DNA from: Nocardioides zhouii
Lineage (GTDB): Bacteria > Actinomycetota > Actinomycetes > Propionibacteriales > Nocardioidaceae
Direction of reading: 5' to 3'
Assembly: GCF_004137345.1 (NCBI RefSeq)
Contig: NZ_SDWV01000005.1
Span: forward strand, 124,001-188,000
Length of the DNA: 64,000 nucleotides
Made by a program: the position numbers and the translations under genes. Shown here piece by piece: positions 1-9,177 of the stretch. The notes beneath the pieces were generated by a model that was not told the DNA's origin, did not search any database, and saw nothing but the letters and a program-made list of their open reading frames with translations. Positions within the stretch are counted from its first letter, which is position 1; each line of letters begins with the position of its first letter.

Positions 1-742
1 CGACGGGGTTGCCGATCTCGCGTACGCCGGTGGCGCGCGGGTCGTACCTCTCCGCGGGTGGCGTGCCCCCGCGCAGGTCGGCCACGATCGCGGTGATCGC
101 AGTCATGATGCGGTCCGTGGCCTCGGCGATGGTCTCCGGGCTCGTCGGCTGGGACGCGAGGTCGTCGAGCCGCACCGGGTCGCCGGCCTTCATGACGATG
201 TTCTTGCGCGGCAGCAGGTGCGGCGTCTTCGTGTACGGCGGCAGGACCTCCTGCGCACCCCACTGGCCGACGGGGATCACCGGGCAGCCGGTCGCCAGGG
301 CGATGCGGGCAGCACCGGTCTTGCCCTTCATCGGCCAGAGGTCGGGGTCGCGGGTCAGCGTGCCCTCGGGGTAGATCACGATGCACTCGCCGTCGTCGAT
401 CGCCCGGACTGCCGCGTCGTACGCGCCGACGGCGTTGCGGCTCAGCCGCTCGACGGGGATCTGCCCGGCCGAGGAGAGGAAGCCGCCGAGCGCCTTGTTG
501 CGGAAGAGCCCCGACTTCGCGAGGTAGCGCGGCACGCGACCGTGGTCGTACACGAAGTGCGCCGACAGCAGCGGGTCGACGTGGGAGATGTGGTTGATCG
601 CGACGATGCAGCCGCCGGTGGCGGGGATCTTCTCGCCGTCGATCCAGGTGCGGGAGGTGGCGGCGAGCAGCGTGGGCTTGAGGATGGACGCCGCGACGGT
701 GATGGCCCAGCCGCGATCCTGCTCCAGCTTCCTGACGCGCAC
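1..742 (-). CDS. PlsC-family 1-acyl-glycerol-3-phosphate acyltransferase (3' end outside window)
   Basis: A membrane-associated acyltransferase of phospholipid synthesis that would acylate lysophosphatidate. The visible 247 residues carry the family motif H-x4-D (H51 to D56, in NHISHVD) and the later block YPEGT (around residue 125) that binds the phosphate of the acceptor. I chose the GTG at 742 because a GGGGAGG ribosome site sits five bases upstream; another in-frame GTG lies two codons earlier. The gene runs off the left edge, so its C-terminus is not seen. It is divergent from cofC. The exact acceptor is inferred from family only. Confidence 0.88.
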   Translation of the reverse strand, partial: MRVRKLEQDRGWAITVAASILKPTLLAATSRTWIDGEKIPATGGCIVAINHISHVDPLLSAHFVYDHGRVPRYLAKSGLFRNKALGGFLSSAGQIPVERLSRNAVGAYDAAVRAIDDGECIVIYPEGTLTRDPDLWPMKGKTGAARIALATGCPVIPVGQWGAQEVLPPYTKTPHLLPRKNIVMKAGDPVRLDDLASQPTSPETIAEATDRIMTAITAIVADLRGGTPPAERYDPRATGVREIGNPV

Positions 743-890
743 CGTCACCTCCCCTGCCTTCGCCCTGCCTCTGCCCTGCCCTCGCACTGCTCAGGACCCG
801 GTCGACGCTCGCTGCGTCGCGAGCAGGCTACTCGGTCGGACGGGCGGTGGGACGCGTCCGCCGCGCTGTCGTCGGATGGGAGGATCTGCG

Positions 891-1592
891 GTGATGTGCA
901 CCCCCACTTCTCCCCCTGTCCCGGCTCCCGACACCACCGCTCGGTGCGTGGTCGTCGTACCCGTGAAGCCCCCTGCGCTCGGCAAGTCGCGGCTGGTCGG
1001 GCTCTCCGACGAGCAGCGCCGCGAGCTGGCCGAGGCGTTCGCGCTCGACACCGTGCAGGCTGCCTCCCGGACCCGCGGAGTGGCGGCCGTGCTGGTCGTC
1101 ACCGACGACTTCCGCCTCGCCGCGGCGATGCGCGACCTGGACACCGGGGTCGGCGTCGAGGTGATGCCCGACGGGGCGAGCGAGGACCTCAACGCAACGC
1201 TCGTACAGGCCGCTGCAGAGGTCGTACGCCGCTGGCCGGACGCCGTGCCGGTGGCACTGTGTGCCGACCTCCCGGGGCTCCGGTCCGACGAGCTCGCCGA
1301 CGTGCTGGCCGACTCGGTCGCGGAGGTGTCGGCCGGACGCGCCGCCTTCGTGCGCGACCGCGCCGGTGTGGGCACGACGTTGTACGCCGCTCCCCACGAC
1401 CGGTTCGCTCCGGGTTTCGGGCCGGGCTCCGCGCAACGGCACCACGGGGCCGGTGCCGTCGAGGTGGGCGCAGCCGCGACCAGCGTGCGCACCGATGTCG
1501 ACGACCTGGCCGACCTGGGCGCCGTCCTCGTCGCCGGCGTCGGCCCGCACACGTCGCGGGCAAGCGGAAGGCGGGCCACCCCACTGGGGTGA
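891..1592 (+). CDS. cofC: 2-phospho-L-lactate guanylyltransferase CofC
   Basis: CofC adds a guanylyl group to a phospholactate-type acid (phosphoenolpyruvate in many actinobacteria) in coenzyme F420 synthesis, in the cytosol. The 233-residue product opens with a nucleotide-binding [14 protein letters not shown] segment (about residues 22-35) and has ALCADLPGL (about 125-133), both typical of CofC-like nucleotidyltransferases. The start is a tandem GTG-ATG at 891/894; a GGGAGG at 878-883 fits either, so the N-terminus may be one residue shorter. The gene is convergent with hup. No other F420 genes are in the window. Confidence 0.85.
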   Translation: MMCTPTSPPVPAPDTTARCVVVVPVKPPALGKSRLVGLSDEQRRELAEAFALDTVQAASRTRGVAAVLVVTDDFRLAAAMRDLDTGVGVEVMPDGASEDLNATLVQAAAEVVRRWPDAVPVALCADLPGLRSDELADVLADSVAEVSAGRAAFVRDRAGVGTTLYAAPHDRFAPGFGPGSAQRHHGAGAVEVGAAATSVRTDVDDLADLGAVLVAGVGPHTSRASGRRATPLG

Positions 1593-1615
1593 CCCGCCCT
1601 CGGTGCTGGTCGAGC

Positions 1616-2317
1616 TCAGGACTTCTTGGCGGCCGTCTTCTTGGCCGTCGTCTTCTTCGCAGGTGCCTTCTTGGCCGGGGCCTTCTTGGCGGTGGTGGTC
1701 TTCGCCGCCGCCGTCTTGGCCGGAGCCGCCTTCTTGGCGGGGGCCTTCTTGGCGGTCGACGCGGTGGCCGTCTTCTTGGCGGGTGCCGCCTTCTTGGCAG
1801 CTGCCTTGGCCGGTGCCTTCTTGGCGACCGTCTTCTTCGCCGGTGCCGCCTTCTTGGCCGGAGCCTTCTTGGCGGGCGCAGCCTTCTTGGCGGCGGTCGT
1901 CTTGGCCGGAGCCGCCTTGGCCGGAGCCTTCTTGGCAGGCGCCGCCTTCTTGGTCGCGGCACCGGTCACGGCAGCAGCTGCTGCGCGCACACTGGCGGGC
2001 GGCCTCGGCATCGTGGCGGCCGTCAGCTTCGGCAGCTTCTTCGCACCCGAGATGACGTCCTTGAGCTCCTTGCCGGCGGAGAACTTCGGCACGGACTTCT
2101 TCTTGGACTTGATCCGCTCGCCCGTCTGCGGGTTGCGGACCCAGCGCGCGTTGCGCACTGCCTTCTCGAATGAGCCGAAGCCGGTGATCGCGACCTTCTC
2201 GCCCTTGGCGACCTCACGGGTGATGGTGTCGAGCACCGACTCCAGTGCGTGCGCCGCCTGCTTGCGGTTCCCCTCGTAGCGCGCAGCAAGCGCGTCGATG
2301 AGCTCTGTCTTGTTCAC
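1616..2317 (-). CDS. hup: HU-family DNA-binding protein with long Lys/Ala/Pro-rich tail
   Basis: A nucleoid protein of 233 residues. Residues 1-90 are a standard HU domain (begins with NKTELID, has GFGSFE and the DNA-clasping arm RNPQTGE). After a short linker the remaining roughly 110 residues are repeats of KKAPAKKAA type, as in mycobacterial HupB and streptomycete HupS, a histone H1-like tail that compacts DNA. The GTG at 2317 starts the HU domain directly and has an AAGGGA site upstream. The tail DNA is repetitive, so expansion or contraction of the repeat is possible. It follows leuD on the same strand with a 114-bp gap. Confidence 0.95.
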   Translation of the reverse strand: MNKTELIDALAARYEGNRKQAAHALESVLDTITREVAKGEKVAITGFGSFEKAVRNARWVRNPQTGERIKSKKKSVPKFSAGKELKDVISGAKKLPKLTAATMPRPPASVRAAAAAVTGAATKKAAPAKKAPAKAAPAKTTAAKKAAPAKKAPAKKAAPAKKTVAKKAPAKAAAKKAAPAKKTATASTAKKAPAKKAAPAKTAAAKTTTAKKAPAKKAPAKKTTAKKTAAKKS

Positions 2318-2431
2318 TAGCTTCCCTTCCAATGAACCCGGATGCCGAGCTCGTGCTCGACCTACTCCGTCGCACGCTAGGCACATGGAGGGGTGAGGAC
2401 AATCACCATCGGCCCTCTTTGCCCGCTTTTT

Positions 2432-3031
2432 TCAAGCAGTGACGGGCTTCCAGCTCGGTCGGGACTCCTCGAAGGACGTGACGACGGCCTCGTGGCCGAG
2501 GGTGATCCCGATGTCGTCGAGGCCCTCGAGCAAGCGCCAGCGGGTGTAGTCGTCGATGTCGAAGGAGTCCTCGACCGCGTCCTCACCGGCGCCCGCGCGC
2601 ACCGTACGGCTCTCCAGGTCGACGGTGATCTCGCCGCCGGGGTGGTCGGCGAGCCAGTCCCACAGGCGCTGCACGACCTTCTCGTCGACCTGCGCGGCGA
2701 GCAGTCCGGCCTTGCCGGAGTTGCCGCGGAAGATGTCGGCGAAGCGGGACGAGATGACGACCTTGAAGCCGTAGTTCTGCAAGGCCCACACGGCGTGCTC
2801 GCGTGAGCTGCCGGTGCCGAAGTCGGGACCGGCGACCAGCACCGAGCCGCCGTCGTACGTCGCGTCGTTGAGCACGAAGTCGGGATCGTTGCGCCAGGCC
2901 GCGAAGAGCCCGTCCTCGAAGCCCGTGCGCGTGACGCGCTTGAGGTAGACCGCGGGGATGATCTGGTCGGTGTCGACGTTGCTGCGGCGCAGCGGCACGC
3001 CGATCCCGGTGTGGGTGGTGAATGCGTCCAT
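2432..3031 (-). CDS. leuD: 3-isopropylmalate dehydratase small subunit
   Basis: The small subunit pairs with LeuC to isomerise 2-isopropylmalate to 3-isopropylmalate in leucine synthesis. The product is 199 residues, the usual length, with the swivelling-domain signatures [12 protein letters not shown] near the N-terminus and GTGSSREHA in the middle. The ATG at 3031 lies three bases after the leuC stop, so the two are almost certainly co-transcribed and translationally coupled. Confidence 0.97.
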   Translation of the reverse strand: MDAFTTHTGIGVPLRRSNVDTDQIIPAVYLKRVTRTGFEDGLFAAWRNDPDFVLNDATYDGGSVLVAGPDFGTGSSREHAVWALQNYGFKVVISSRFADIFRGNSGKAGLLAAQVDEKVVQRLWDWLADHPGGEITVDLESRTVRAGAGEDAVEDSFDIDDYTRWRLLEGLDDIGITLGHEAVVTSFEESRPSWKPVTA

Positions 3032-3034
3032 GGC

Positions 3035-4447
3035 TCAGGCTCCGATCGGCGCGAGGTCGGCGGGACTGGAGAGGGTGCCGCGTACGGCGGTGGCGGCCGC
3101 GACCGGAACGGACACGAGGTGCGTACGTCCGCCCTTGCCCTGCCGGCCCTCGAAGTTGCGGTTCGACGTCGACGCGCTGCGCTCGCCGGGTGCGAGCTGG
3201 TCGGGGTTCATCCCCAGGCACATGGAGCAGCCGGCGCCGCGCCACTCGGCGCCCGCAGCGAGGAAGACCTTGTCGAGGCCCTCGGCCTCGGCCTGGAGGC
3301 GTACGCGCACCGAGCCGGGCACGACGAGCAACCGCGTGTCGGGGTCGACCGTGCGGCCCTCGAGGATCGACGCGGCGAGGCGCAGGTCCTCGATGCGGCC
3401 GTTGGTGCACGACCCGACGAAGACGGTGTCGACCTTGACCTCGCGCAGCGGGGTGCCGGCCTGGAGGCCCATGTAGTGCAGGGCCTTCTCCGTGGCGACC
3501 TTGTCGTTGGGTTCGTCGAAGTCGTCAGGACCCGGGATGTTGGCGCCGAGCGGGGCGCCCTGGCCGGGGTTGGTGCCCCAGGTGACGAACGGCGTCATGG
3601 TCGACGCGTCGAGCTCGATCTCCTCGTCGAAGACGGCGTCGTCGTCGGTGCGCAGGGTCTTCCAGTGCGCGACGGCGGCGTCCCAGTCAGCGCCCTTGGG
3701 CGCCTCGGGCTTGTCGGCGAGGTAGTCGAAGGTGGTCTGGTCGGGGGCGATGAGGCCGGCCTTCGCGCCCCACTCGATCGACATGTTGCAGACCGTCATC
3801 CGGCCCTCCATCGAGAGCTCCTCGATGGCCGGGCCGCGGTACTCCACGATGTAGCCCTGGCCGCCGCCGGTGCCGGTGTGCGTGATGAGGGTGAGGACCA
3901 GGTCCTTGGCGGTGACGCCGTCGGGCAGGCTGCCGGTGATGGTGACCGCCATCGTCTTCGGCCGGGCCTGGGTCAGGGTCTGGGTGGCGAGCACGTGCTC
4001 GACCTCGGAGGTGCCGATGCCGAAGGCGATGGCGCCGAACGCGCCGTGGGTCGAGGTGTGCGAGTCGCCGCACACGATCGTCATGCCGGGCTGGGTCAGG
4101 CCGAGCTGGGGGCCGACGACGTGGACGATGCCCTGCTCGACGTCGCCGAGCGGGTGGAGGCGTACGCCGAAGTCGGCACAGTTCTTGCGCAACGTCTCGA
4201 CCTGCGTACGCGACACCGGGTCGGCGATCGGCTTGTCCCAGTCGATCGTCGGGACGTTGTGGTCCTCGGTGGCGAGGGTCAGGTCGGGGCGACGTACGGC
4301 GCGGTCGGCGAGCCGGAGACCGTCGAAGGCCTGCGGCGAGGTGACCTCATGGAGGAGGTGGAGGTCGATGTAGAGGAGGTCGGGCTCCCCCGGCGCGCTG
4401 CGGACGACGTGCTCGTCCCAGACCTTCTCGGACAGGGTCTTGCCCAT
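3035..4447 (-). CDS. leuC: 3-isopropylmalate dehydratase large subunit
   Basis: The catalytic [4Fe-4S] subunit of isopropylmalate isomerase. The 470-residue product keeps all three cluster cysteines at C347 (VGSCTNGR), C407 and C410 (CSMC). It also has the early [12 protein letters not shown] block. The ATG at 4447 gives the usual [13 protein letters not shown] start and has an AAGGAGA ribosome site; the frame stays open for another 280 codons upstream, but that stretch overlaps the divergent regulator and is not coding. leuD follows directly. Confidence 0.97.
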   Translation of the reverse strand: MGKTLSEKVWDEHVVRSAPGEPDLLYIDLHLLHEVTSPQAFDGLRLADRAVRRPDLTLATEDHNVPTIDWDKPIADPVSRTQVETLRKNCADFGVRLHPLGDVEQGIVHVVGPQLGLTQPGMTIVCGDSHTSTHGAFGAIAFGIGTSEVEHVLATQTLTQARPKTMAVTITGSLPDGVTAKDLVLTLITHTGTGGGQGYIVEYRGPAIEELSMEGRMTVCNMSIEWGAKAGLIAPDQTTFDYLADKPEAPKGADWDAAVAHWKTLRTDDDAVFDEEIELDASTMTPFVTWGTNPGQGAPLGANIPGPDDFDEPNDKVATEKALHYMGLQAGTPLREVKVDTVFVGSCTNGRIEDLRLAASILEGRTVDPDTRLLVVPGSVRVRLQAEAEGLDKVFLAAGAEWRGAGCSMCLGMNPDQLAPGERSASTSNRNFEGRQGKGGRTHLVSVPVAAATAVRGTLSSPADLAPIGA

Positions 4448-4526
4448 GACACAGATCTCCTTCTTGTCGTGCGGTGCATCGACGCTACATCTTGCATCCC
4501 ACTCCCTGAGATGACAATATCGGCAT
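4448..4526. promoter_or_regulatory. Divergent leuC / IclR-regulator promoter region
   Basis: This 79-bp gap separates leuC from the divergent regulator gene. Reading towards leuC, a TTGTCA at about 4512-4517 lies 18 bp before AAGATG, a plausible weak -35/-10 pair. An inverted pair, CATCT and AGATG, flanks the sequence between about 4490 and 4515 and would be a candidate operator. Control of leuCD by the neighbouring regulator is inferred from LtbR and NdgR in related bacteria, not shown here. Confidence 0.4.
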
Positions 4527-5249
4527 ATGGACAACGGATCTGGCGTCGGCGTGCTCGACAAGGCCGCCCTCGTGCTCGCCGCCCTCGAGGCCGGACCGGC
4601 CACCCTCGCCGGCCTGGTCGCCGGCACCGGACTGGCCCGGCCGACTGCCCACCGCCTCGCGGTGGCGCTCGAGCACCACCGCCTGGTGGCGCGCGACATG
4701 CAGGGTCGGTTCGTGCTCGGTCCCCGGTTGTCCGAGCTGTCCGCGGCCGCCGGCGAGGACCGCCTCCTGGCCTCGGCCGGGCCCGTGCTGGCACGGCTGC
4801 GCGACATCACCGGCGAGTCCGCCCAGCTGTGGCGGCGCCAGGGCGAGCACCGCGTCTGCGTGGCCGCCGCCGAACGTCCGTCGGGGCTGCGCGACACCAT
4901 CCCGGTCGGCTCGCAGCTGACGATGAACGCCGGCTCCGCCGCCCAGATCCTGCTCGCCTGGGAGGACCCGGAGCGGATGCACCGCGGCCTCCAGAACGCC
5001 GCCTTCTCCGCGACCGCACTCTCCGGCATCCGACGCCGCGGCTGGGCCCAGTCGGTCGGCGAGCGGGAGCAGGGCGTCGCCTCCGTCTCTGCCCCGGTGC
5101 GCTCCCCCGGCGGCAAGGTGATCGCCGCAGTCTCGGTCTCCGGCCCCCTCGAGCGACTCTCCCGCCAGCCCGGACGCATGCACGCACCGGCCGTGCTCGC
5201 CGCCGCCGACCGCCTCTCGGAGTCGCTGCGGCGCGCTGCCGCTGAGTGA
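4527..5249 (+). CDS. IclR-family regulator, LtbR/NdgR type
   Basis: A 240-residue repressor with an N-terminal winged helix-turn-helix (about residues 8-60, including [21 protein letters not shown]) and a C-terminal IclR effector domain (about 75-235). Its position divergent to leuCD is the conserved location of LtbR (Corynebacterium) and NdgR (Streptomyces), which control leucine, tryptophan and amino acid genes. The functional link is therefore strong by context, but binding sites are not proven. The stop codon is itself the first three bases of the repeat array downstream. Confidence 0.9.
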   Translation: MDNGSGVGVLDKAALVLAALEAGPATLAGLVAGTGLARPTAHRLAVALEHHRLVARDMQGRFVLGPRLSELSAAAGEDRLLASAGPVLARLRDITGESAQLWRRQGEHRVCVAAAERPSGLRDTIPVGSQLTMNAGSAAQILLAWEDPERMHRGLQNAAFSATALSGIRRRGWAQSVGEREQGVASVSAPVRSPGGKVIAAVSVSGPLERLSRQPGRMHAPAVLAAADRLSESLRRAAAE

Positions 5250-5396
5250 CCGGGCACTTCATGCCCGTCCTGAAGCCTGACCGGGCACTTCATGCCCGTC
5301 TTGCAGCCTGACCGGACGCTTCGTGCCCGTCCGGGCCGTGCCTACGGGCACGAAGTGCCCGGTCACCGGGGCCTACGGGCACGAAGTGCCCGGTCA
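5247..5396. repeat. Array of five short palindromic repeats between convergent genes
   Basis: Five near-identical units of 22-23 bp lie at 5247-5269, 5278-5300 and 5309-5331 (forward) and at 5344-5365 and 5375-5396 (inverted), with a regular 31-bp period inside each set. Each unit has the core GGGCACTTCGTGCCC or a one-base variant, which is itself an inverted repeat, followed or preceded by TGACC/GGTCA. The array starts in the stop codon of the IclR gene and ends four bases before the ogt stop codon. It can fold as one large hairpin or several small ones and may act as a bidirectional terminator. No T-runs are present. Confidence 0.85.
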
Positions 5397-5400
5397 CTGG

Positions 5401-5883
5401 CTAGAAGAGCGCGTCCTGCTCCAGCTCGAGCAGCTGCTGCTTGCGCTCGAGCCCACCCGCGTACCCGGTCAGCGTGCCGTTGGCGCCGATGACGCGGTGG
5501 CACGGCACCACGATCGGGATCGGGTTGCGACCGTTGGCCAGGCCGACGGCACGCGACGCGGCGTTCGTCATGCCGAGCCGGCCGGCGACCTCGCCGTAGG
5601 ACGCGGTCTCGCCGTGGGGGATCTTCTCGAGCTGCTCCCACACCCGCCGCTGGAAGTCGGTCCCGACGGGCGCGAGGGGCAGGTCGAACTCGGTGAGCTC
5701 GCGGTCGAAGTACGCCGTCAGCTGGCGCACCGCCTCGGCGAGCACGGGCTCGTCGTCCGACCGGACACCGAGGGGGCGCCCGTCGGCGTGCTGCTTGAAC
5801 GGTGAGAACTCGATCGCGACGATCGAGCCGTCCCGCTCGACGATGCGCAGGTCGCCGATCGGCGAGGGCATCACGGTCCACAT
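5401..5883 (-). CDS. ogt: Methylated-DNA--[protein]-cysteine S-methyltransferase
   Basis: A suicide repair protein that removes methyl groups from O6-methylguanine onto its own cysteine. The 160-residue product has the active-site block VVPCHRVIG with the acceptor cysteine near residue 128, and an N-terminal RNase H-like domain. It starts one base after the stop of the upstream Ada-AlkA gene, so the two form an alkylation-repair operon. Its stop codon abuts the palindromic repeat array. Confidence 0.95.
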   Translation of the reverse strand: MWTVMPSPIGDLRIVERDGSIVAIEFSPFKQHADGRPLGVRSDDEPVLAEAVRQLTAYFDRELTEFDLPLAPVGTDFQRRVWEQLEKIPHGETASYGEVAGRLGMTNAASRAVGLANGRNPIPIVVPCHRVIGANGTLTGYAGGLERKQQLLELEQDALF

Positions 5884-5884
5884 G

Positions 5885-7390
5885 TCAGTTCTCCTTCGCC
5901 GCAGGGGCAGGCGTGTCGGGCATCAGGGTGTTCCAGAGGTGCATCAGGGCGTACGACCGCCACGGCCGCCAGCGCTCGGGATCGGGCTCCGGGCCGGAGC
6001 CTGACAGGTCCGCGAGGACGCGGCGGATCGCGAGGTCGGTGGGGAGGAAGACGTCGGGGTGGCCGAGGGCACGCATCGCGACGTAGTCGGCCGTCCAGGG
6101 CCCGATGCCGGGCAGCGCGAGAAGCGCACGGCGCACGTCGTCGCGGTCGGGGCCGCGATCGAGCACAACGCTCCCCACGGCGAGAGCCGTGGCCAGGCCG
6201 ACGAGCGCCCGCCCCCGGGCGCGCGGCATCGGCAGCGACGCGGGGTCGAGCACGGCGAGCGTGGCCGGGGCGGGAAACAGGTGGGTCAGGCCCGGCACGG
6301 GTGAGTCGACGGGGCGGCCGTGGTCGGCGACGAGACGTCCGGCGACCGTGCGCGCCCCGGCCACGCTGACCTGCTGGCCGATCACGGTGCGTACGGCGGT
6401 CTCGGCGCCGTCCACCTGGCCGGGCACGCGCAGGCCCGGCGTGGCGCGTACGAGCGGGCCCAGCAGCGGGTCGGCGCCGAGCTGTGCGTCGACCGCCGTC
6501 GGATCGCAGTCCGCGTCGAGCAGGCGGCGTACGCGCTCGCTGGCGGCGGCGGTGTCGCGCAGGTCGTCGAGCCAGAAGTCGGCGACGACGAAGCCGGTGC
6601 CGCCGCCAACAGGAAGGTCGGCGAGGTGCAGCCGGACGGTGCCCGGCCCGTGCGGGAGGTCGAGGGTGCGGGCATAGCGGCCGGGCTCGGCGACCTCGAC
6701 GCCCGGCACGACGTGGAAGGCGAGGAAGTCGAGGAGCCGACGGCCGGCGAAGGGCGTGCGTACGGCCAGCCGCATCGTCACCGCGCCGGGGGTGCGCGCC
6801 GCTGCGGGAGCGCGCGACCGGCCGCGACCCCGCAGCTCGCTCGGCGAGGCGTCGTAGACCTCGCGGACGGTCTCGTTGAACTGCCGGACGCTGGCGAAGC
6901 CGGCCGCGAAGGCCACGTCGGTGATCGGCAGGTCGGTGGTCTCGACGAGCACCCGCGCGGTCTGTGCCCGGCGGGCGCGGGCGAGGGCGAGCGGCGCCGC
7001 GCCGAGCTCCTGGCTCAGCAGCCGGCCGAGGTGGCGCGGGGTGTAGCCGACGCGCTGCGCGAGGCCCCCGACACCCTCCCGGTCGACGAGCCCGTCGGCG
7101 ATCAGTCGCATCGCGCGGCCCGCGACGTCGGCCGCCACGTCCCACTCCGGACTGCCGGGCGTCGCGTCGGGCAGGCACCGCTTGCACGCGCGGTAGCCGG
7201 CCGACTGCGCGCTCGCCGCGGTCGGGTGGAAGCTCACGTTGGCCGACGCCGGCGTACGGGCCGGGCAGGACGGCCGGCAGTAGATGCCGGTGGTGCGTAC
7301 GGCCGTGTAGAAGACGCCGTCGAACCGGCGGTCGCGGCTCTTCACGGCGCGGTAGCACGCCTCCGTGTCGAGGTGCCCGGTCGGTGTCAT
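5885..7390 (-). CDS. Ada-type regulator fused to AlkA DNA-3-methyladenine glycosylase
   Basis: A 501-residue fusion. Residues 1-80 are an Ada zinc domain with C38, C42, C68 and C71, in which C38 is the expected methyl-phosphotriester acceptor. About 85-185 is an AraC-type helix-turn-helix. About 200-320 is an AlkA N-terminal domain, and 320-490 is an HhH-GPD glycosylase with LPGIGPWTADYV and a following PTD whose Asp is the likely catalytic residue. The protein probably senses methylated DNA phosphates, activates its own operon and excises alkylated bases. This architecture is common in actinobacteria. ogt follows in the same operon and supplies the missing guanine methyltransferase. Confidence 0.94.
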   Translation of the reverse strand: MTPTGHLDTEACYRAVKSRDRRFDGVFYTAVRTTGIYCRPSCPARTPASANVSFHPTAASAQSAGYRACKRCLPDATPGSPEWDVAADVAGRAMRLIADGLVDREGVGGLAQRVGYTPRHLGRLLSQELGAAPLALARARRAQTARVLVETTDLPITDVAFAAGFASVRQFNETVREVYDASPSELRGRGRSRAPAAARTPGAVTMRLAVRTPFAGRRLLDFLAFHVVPGVEVAEPGRYARTLDLPHGPGTVRLHLADLPVGGGTGFVVADFWLDDLRDTAAASERVRRLLDADCDPTAVDAQLGADPLLGPLVRATPGLRVPGQVDGAETAVRTVIGQQVSVAGARTVAGRLVADHGRPVDSPVPGLTHLFPAPATLAVLDPASLPMPRARGRALVGLATALAVGSVVLDRGPDRDDVRRALLALPGIGPWTADYVAMRALGHPDVFLPTDLAIRRVLADLSGSGPEPDPERWRPWRSYALMHLWNTLMPDTPAPAAKEN

Positions 7391-7454
7391 GCCCCCATCC
7401 TCGCCGCTGGACCGTCGCAGGACCAGCGGAAAACGGACACCGCGGGCCGGGCGG

Positions 7455-8057
7455 CTACACGCCTGCCGTGGACTCCTGCACGGCGATCTCGGTCGACTTG
7501 CGGGTGCGCGGCTGGCGCGCCGGTCCCTCGAGCAGGAACCTCACCCGGACGTCGAGGTCGGGGAACGCCTCGACCACCTCACGCTCCACCTGGGCCGTCG
7601 CGTCGAGGATCGCTGCGACGTCGGCCTCGAGCTCGACGTGGCCGGACAGCACGACGAGGTCGGGAGCGTCCGGGGACGTCCGGCCACGGGTGCCGGTGAC
7701 GGGCGCCAGGGCGCCCCACCGCTCGGCCAGCATCCTGGCCAGGGAGGCGTGGTCGGCCTCGACCCGGCCGGTGGCGTCGCTGGCCGACAGCCGCGTGCTT
7801 CCTCGCGTCGGACGCGGCAGGTGGGCGAGCAACCAGAGCAGTCCGAGGACGCCGAGGATGAGGCCGACGGCTGCGGCGGCCCAGGGCCACCACTCGCTGT
7901 CGACGACAGCCGCGACCCCGGCGACCTCGTCGTCGGGGTCCAGCAGTCCGGTGAGGTCCAGTCGCCACTCCCAGACGACGGCGCCCAGGGCGAGCAGCAC
8001 CAGTCCCAGGATGATCGTGGCGGCGCGGTCGGTGCCGCGCGTGCGACGGGTCGTCAT
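7455..8057 (-). CDS. AmaP-like membrane anchor of the Asp23 cluster
   Basis: A 200-residue membrane protein with two hydrophobic helices (about residues 12-32 and 55-75) and a C-terminal soluble part containing alternating strands and a helix with ARMLAERWG and LEADVAAILDATAQ. This layout matches the alkaline-shock membrane anchor family, which tethers Asp23 to the membrane in Gram-positives. The ATG at 8057 has a GGAGG site six bases upstream. It is the last gene of a seven-gene overlapping cluster. The family call rests on topology and context. Confidence 0.7.
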   Translation of the reverse strand: MTTRRTRGTDRAATIILGLVLLALGAVVWEWRLDLTGLLDPDDEVAGVAAVVDSEWWPWAAAAVGLILGVLGLLWLLAHLPRPTRGSTRLSASDATGRVEADHASLARMLAERWGALAPVTGTRGRTSPDAPDLVVLSGHVELEADVAAILDATAQVEREVVEAFPDLDVRVRFLLEGPARQPRTRKSTEIAVQESTAGV

Positions 8058-8058
8058 G

Positions 8059-8604
8059 TCACTCCTCCTCTGCGGTGCGGACGTCGATGCGGCGTGCACC
8101 CAGTGCCCTGCCGGCGGTGGTGGCGACCTCGCGAGCAGTGGCCATGGTGGCGCCGTCGTCGCCGCGGGTGGCGACGTCGATCGTCACGCGCCTGCGGCCG
8201 GCCCGGGTCGTACGCGCGCTCAGGACACCCGGTGCCCGGTCGGCTGCCGCGCGCGACACGGCGGCGAGCGCGGCGGGGCTCGACCAGAGCTGCTCGGACT
8301 CCCTGGCCCGCACGTGCCGTCGCGGAGACGGGAGCAGACCGACGACGAGGAGGACGAGGCCGATCGCGGCGGCCACCGTCGCGACGACGAGGAGGCCGGT
8401 GGTCGGGGTGGTGCCGTCGAGGCCCCGGAGCACGTCGGGCAGCCACGGCTGTCCGGCGCTCCAGCCCCGGTCGACGACAAGGTCGCGGACGGTGACGACC
8501 GCCAGTGCGACGAGCGCGACGGCCCCGAGGATGCCGACCGGCACGAAACGGTGCAGGCCGACCGGAGGACGCGACAGTGCGCGCTGCACACGGGACGTGC
8601 TCAC
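8059..8604 (-). CDS. DUF6286-type membrane protein of the Asp23 cluster
   Basis: A 181-residue protein with two transmembrane helices (about residues 18-40 and 70-92) followed by a cytosolic domain of about 80 residues with strands RRVTIDVATRG and helix ATAREVATTAGRALG. This fits the actinobacterial DUF6286 family, found with Asp23 genes. Its GTG start at 8604 overlaps the upstream stop (GTGA), and the next gene starts one base after its stop. Function is unknown beyond a presumed role in envelope homeostasis. Confidence 0.75.
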   Translation of the reverse strand: MSTSRVQRALSRPPVGLHRFVPVGILGAVALVALAVVTVRDLVVDRGWSAGQPWLPDVLRGLDGTTPTTGLLVVATVAAAIGLVLLVVGLLPSPRRHVRARESEQLWSSPAALAAVSRAAADRAPGVLSARTTRAGRRRVTIDVATRGDDGATMATAREVATTAGRALGARRIDVRTAEEE

Positions 8605-9017
8605 GAGGCTCTCCTCTCGTCGATGCCGGACACGGAGACGGTGACGTCCACCGAGGTGATGCGTACGCCGCTGAGCTCGGACGCCCGGTCCAGTACGCGC
8701 GAGCGCACCTGGGCCGCGACGTCGGACACGGGCGCCGGCCAGGCAACGGAGACGTCGAGCGACACGCGCGCGGTCGTGCCGCGCACGTGCACGTGCGCTC
8801 GCGGGGTGCCCGAGCGCACGCCCGCGAGCGCGCCCTCGGTCCGCCGGACCTGCGGGACCTCGAGGGCCACGGTCTCGACGATGTGCTGGAGGGCGTGGGC
8901 GCGGACACTCAGGTGCCCGCGCCCTTCCGGCTCCGGCCCCTGGCTCGCTCCCTCGTCCGCTCCACGGGCAGGCCGGTCGGTCGTGCGGACCGCGGTCGCG
9001 TCATTCACGTCGACCAC
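8601..9017 (-). CDS. Asp23/Gls24 family envelope stress protein
   Basis: A 138-residue Asp23-domain protein. After a low-complexity N-terminus (about 40 residues) come the typical helix-strand elements, ending in RVLDRASELSGVRITSVDVTVSVSGI, the conserved Asp23 C-terminal strand pattern. The start is uncertain: the GTG at 9017 overlaps the preceding gene by 17 bp, while a GTG at 9008 would give an eight-base overlap. It is embedded in the cluster and presumably interacts with the AmaP and DUF6286 membrane proteins. Confidence 0.82.
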   Translation of the reverse strand: MVDVNDATAVRTTDRPARGADEGASQGPEPEGRGHLSVRAHALQHIVETVALEVPQVRRTEGALAGVRSGTPRAHVHVRGTTARVSLDVSVAWPAPVSDVAAQVRSRVLDRASELSGVRITSVDVTVSVSGIDERRAS

Positions 9018-9177
9018 GCCCCATGGCGCGTACGTCGATCTCGCCGTCGACCTGGCCGCCCACGAGGTAGCCGACGGTTCCGAGGACGACGGCGAGCAGG
9101 AGTCCGAGGAGCCCGCCCGTGGTGATGGCGATGGTCAGCAGCAGGCCGGCGATCAGGCCGAGGGTGGACGTGGTCAT
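9001..9177 (-). CDS. Small DUF2273-like membrane protein
   Basis: A 58-codon gene that is easily missed. The product begins MTTSTLGLIAGLLL, has two closely spaced hydrophobic helices separated by TTGG, and ends with a charged tail GEIDVRAMGRGRRE. Small DUF2273 proteins of this size and topology occur in Asp23 operons of firmicutes and actinobacteria. Its ATG overlaps the upstream stop (ATGA), and its end overlaps the Asp23 gene that follows, so it is clearly part of the operon. Confidence 0.78.
   Translation of the reverse strand: MTTSTLGLIAGLLLTIAITTGGLLGLLLAVVLGTVGYLVGGQVDGEIDVRAMGRGRRE

Noticed and set aside
1626..2279. Apparent hydrophobic repeat protein on the plus strand
   Set aside because: It is the antisense of the [12 protein letters not shown] tail of HU, which reads as FLAGAF-type repeats on the other strand.
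5247..5396. Possible CRISPR array
   Set aside because: The repeats are palindromic with 8-bp gaps, change orientation after the third unit and have no unique spacers or cas genes.
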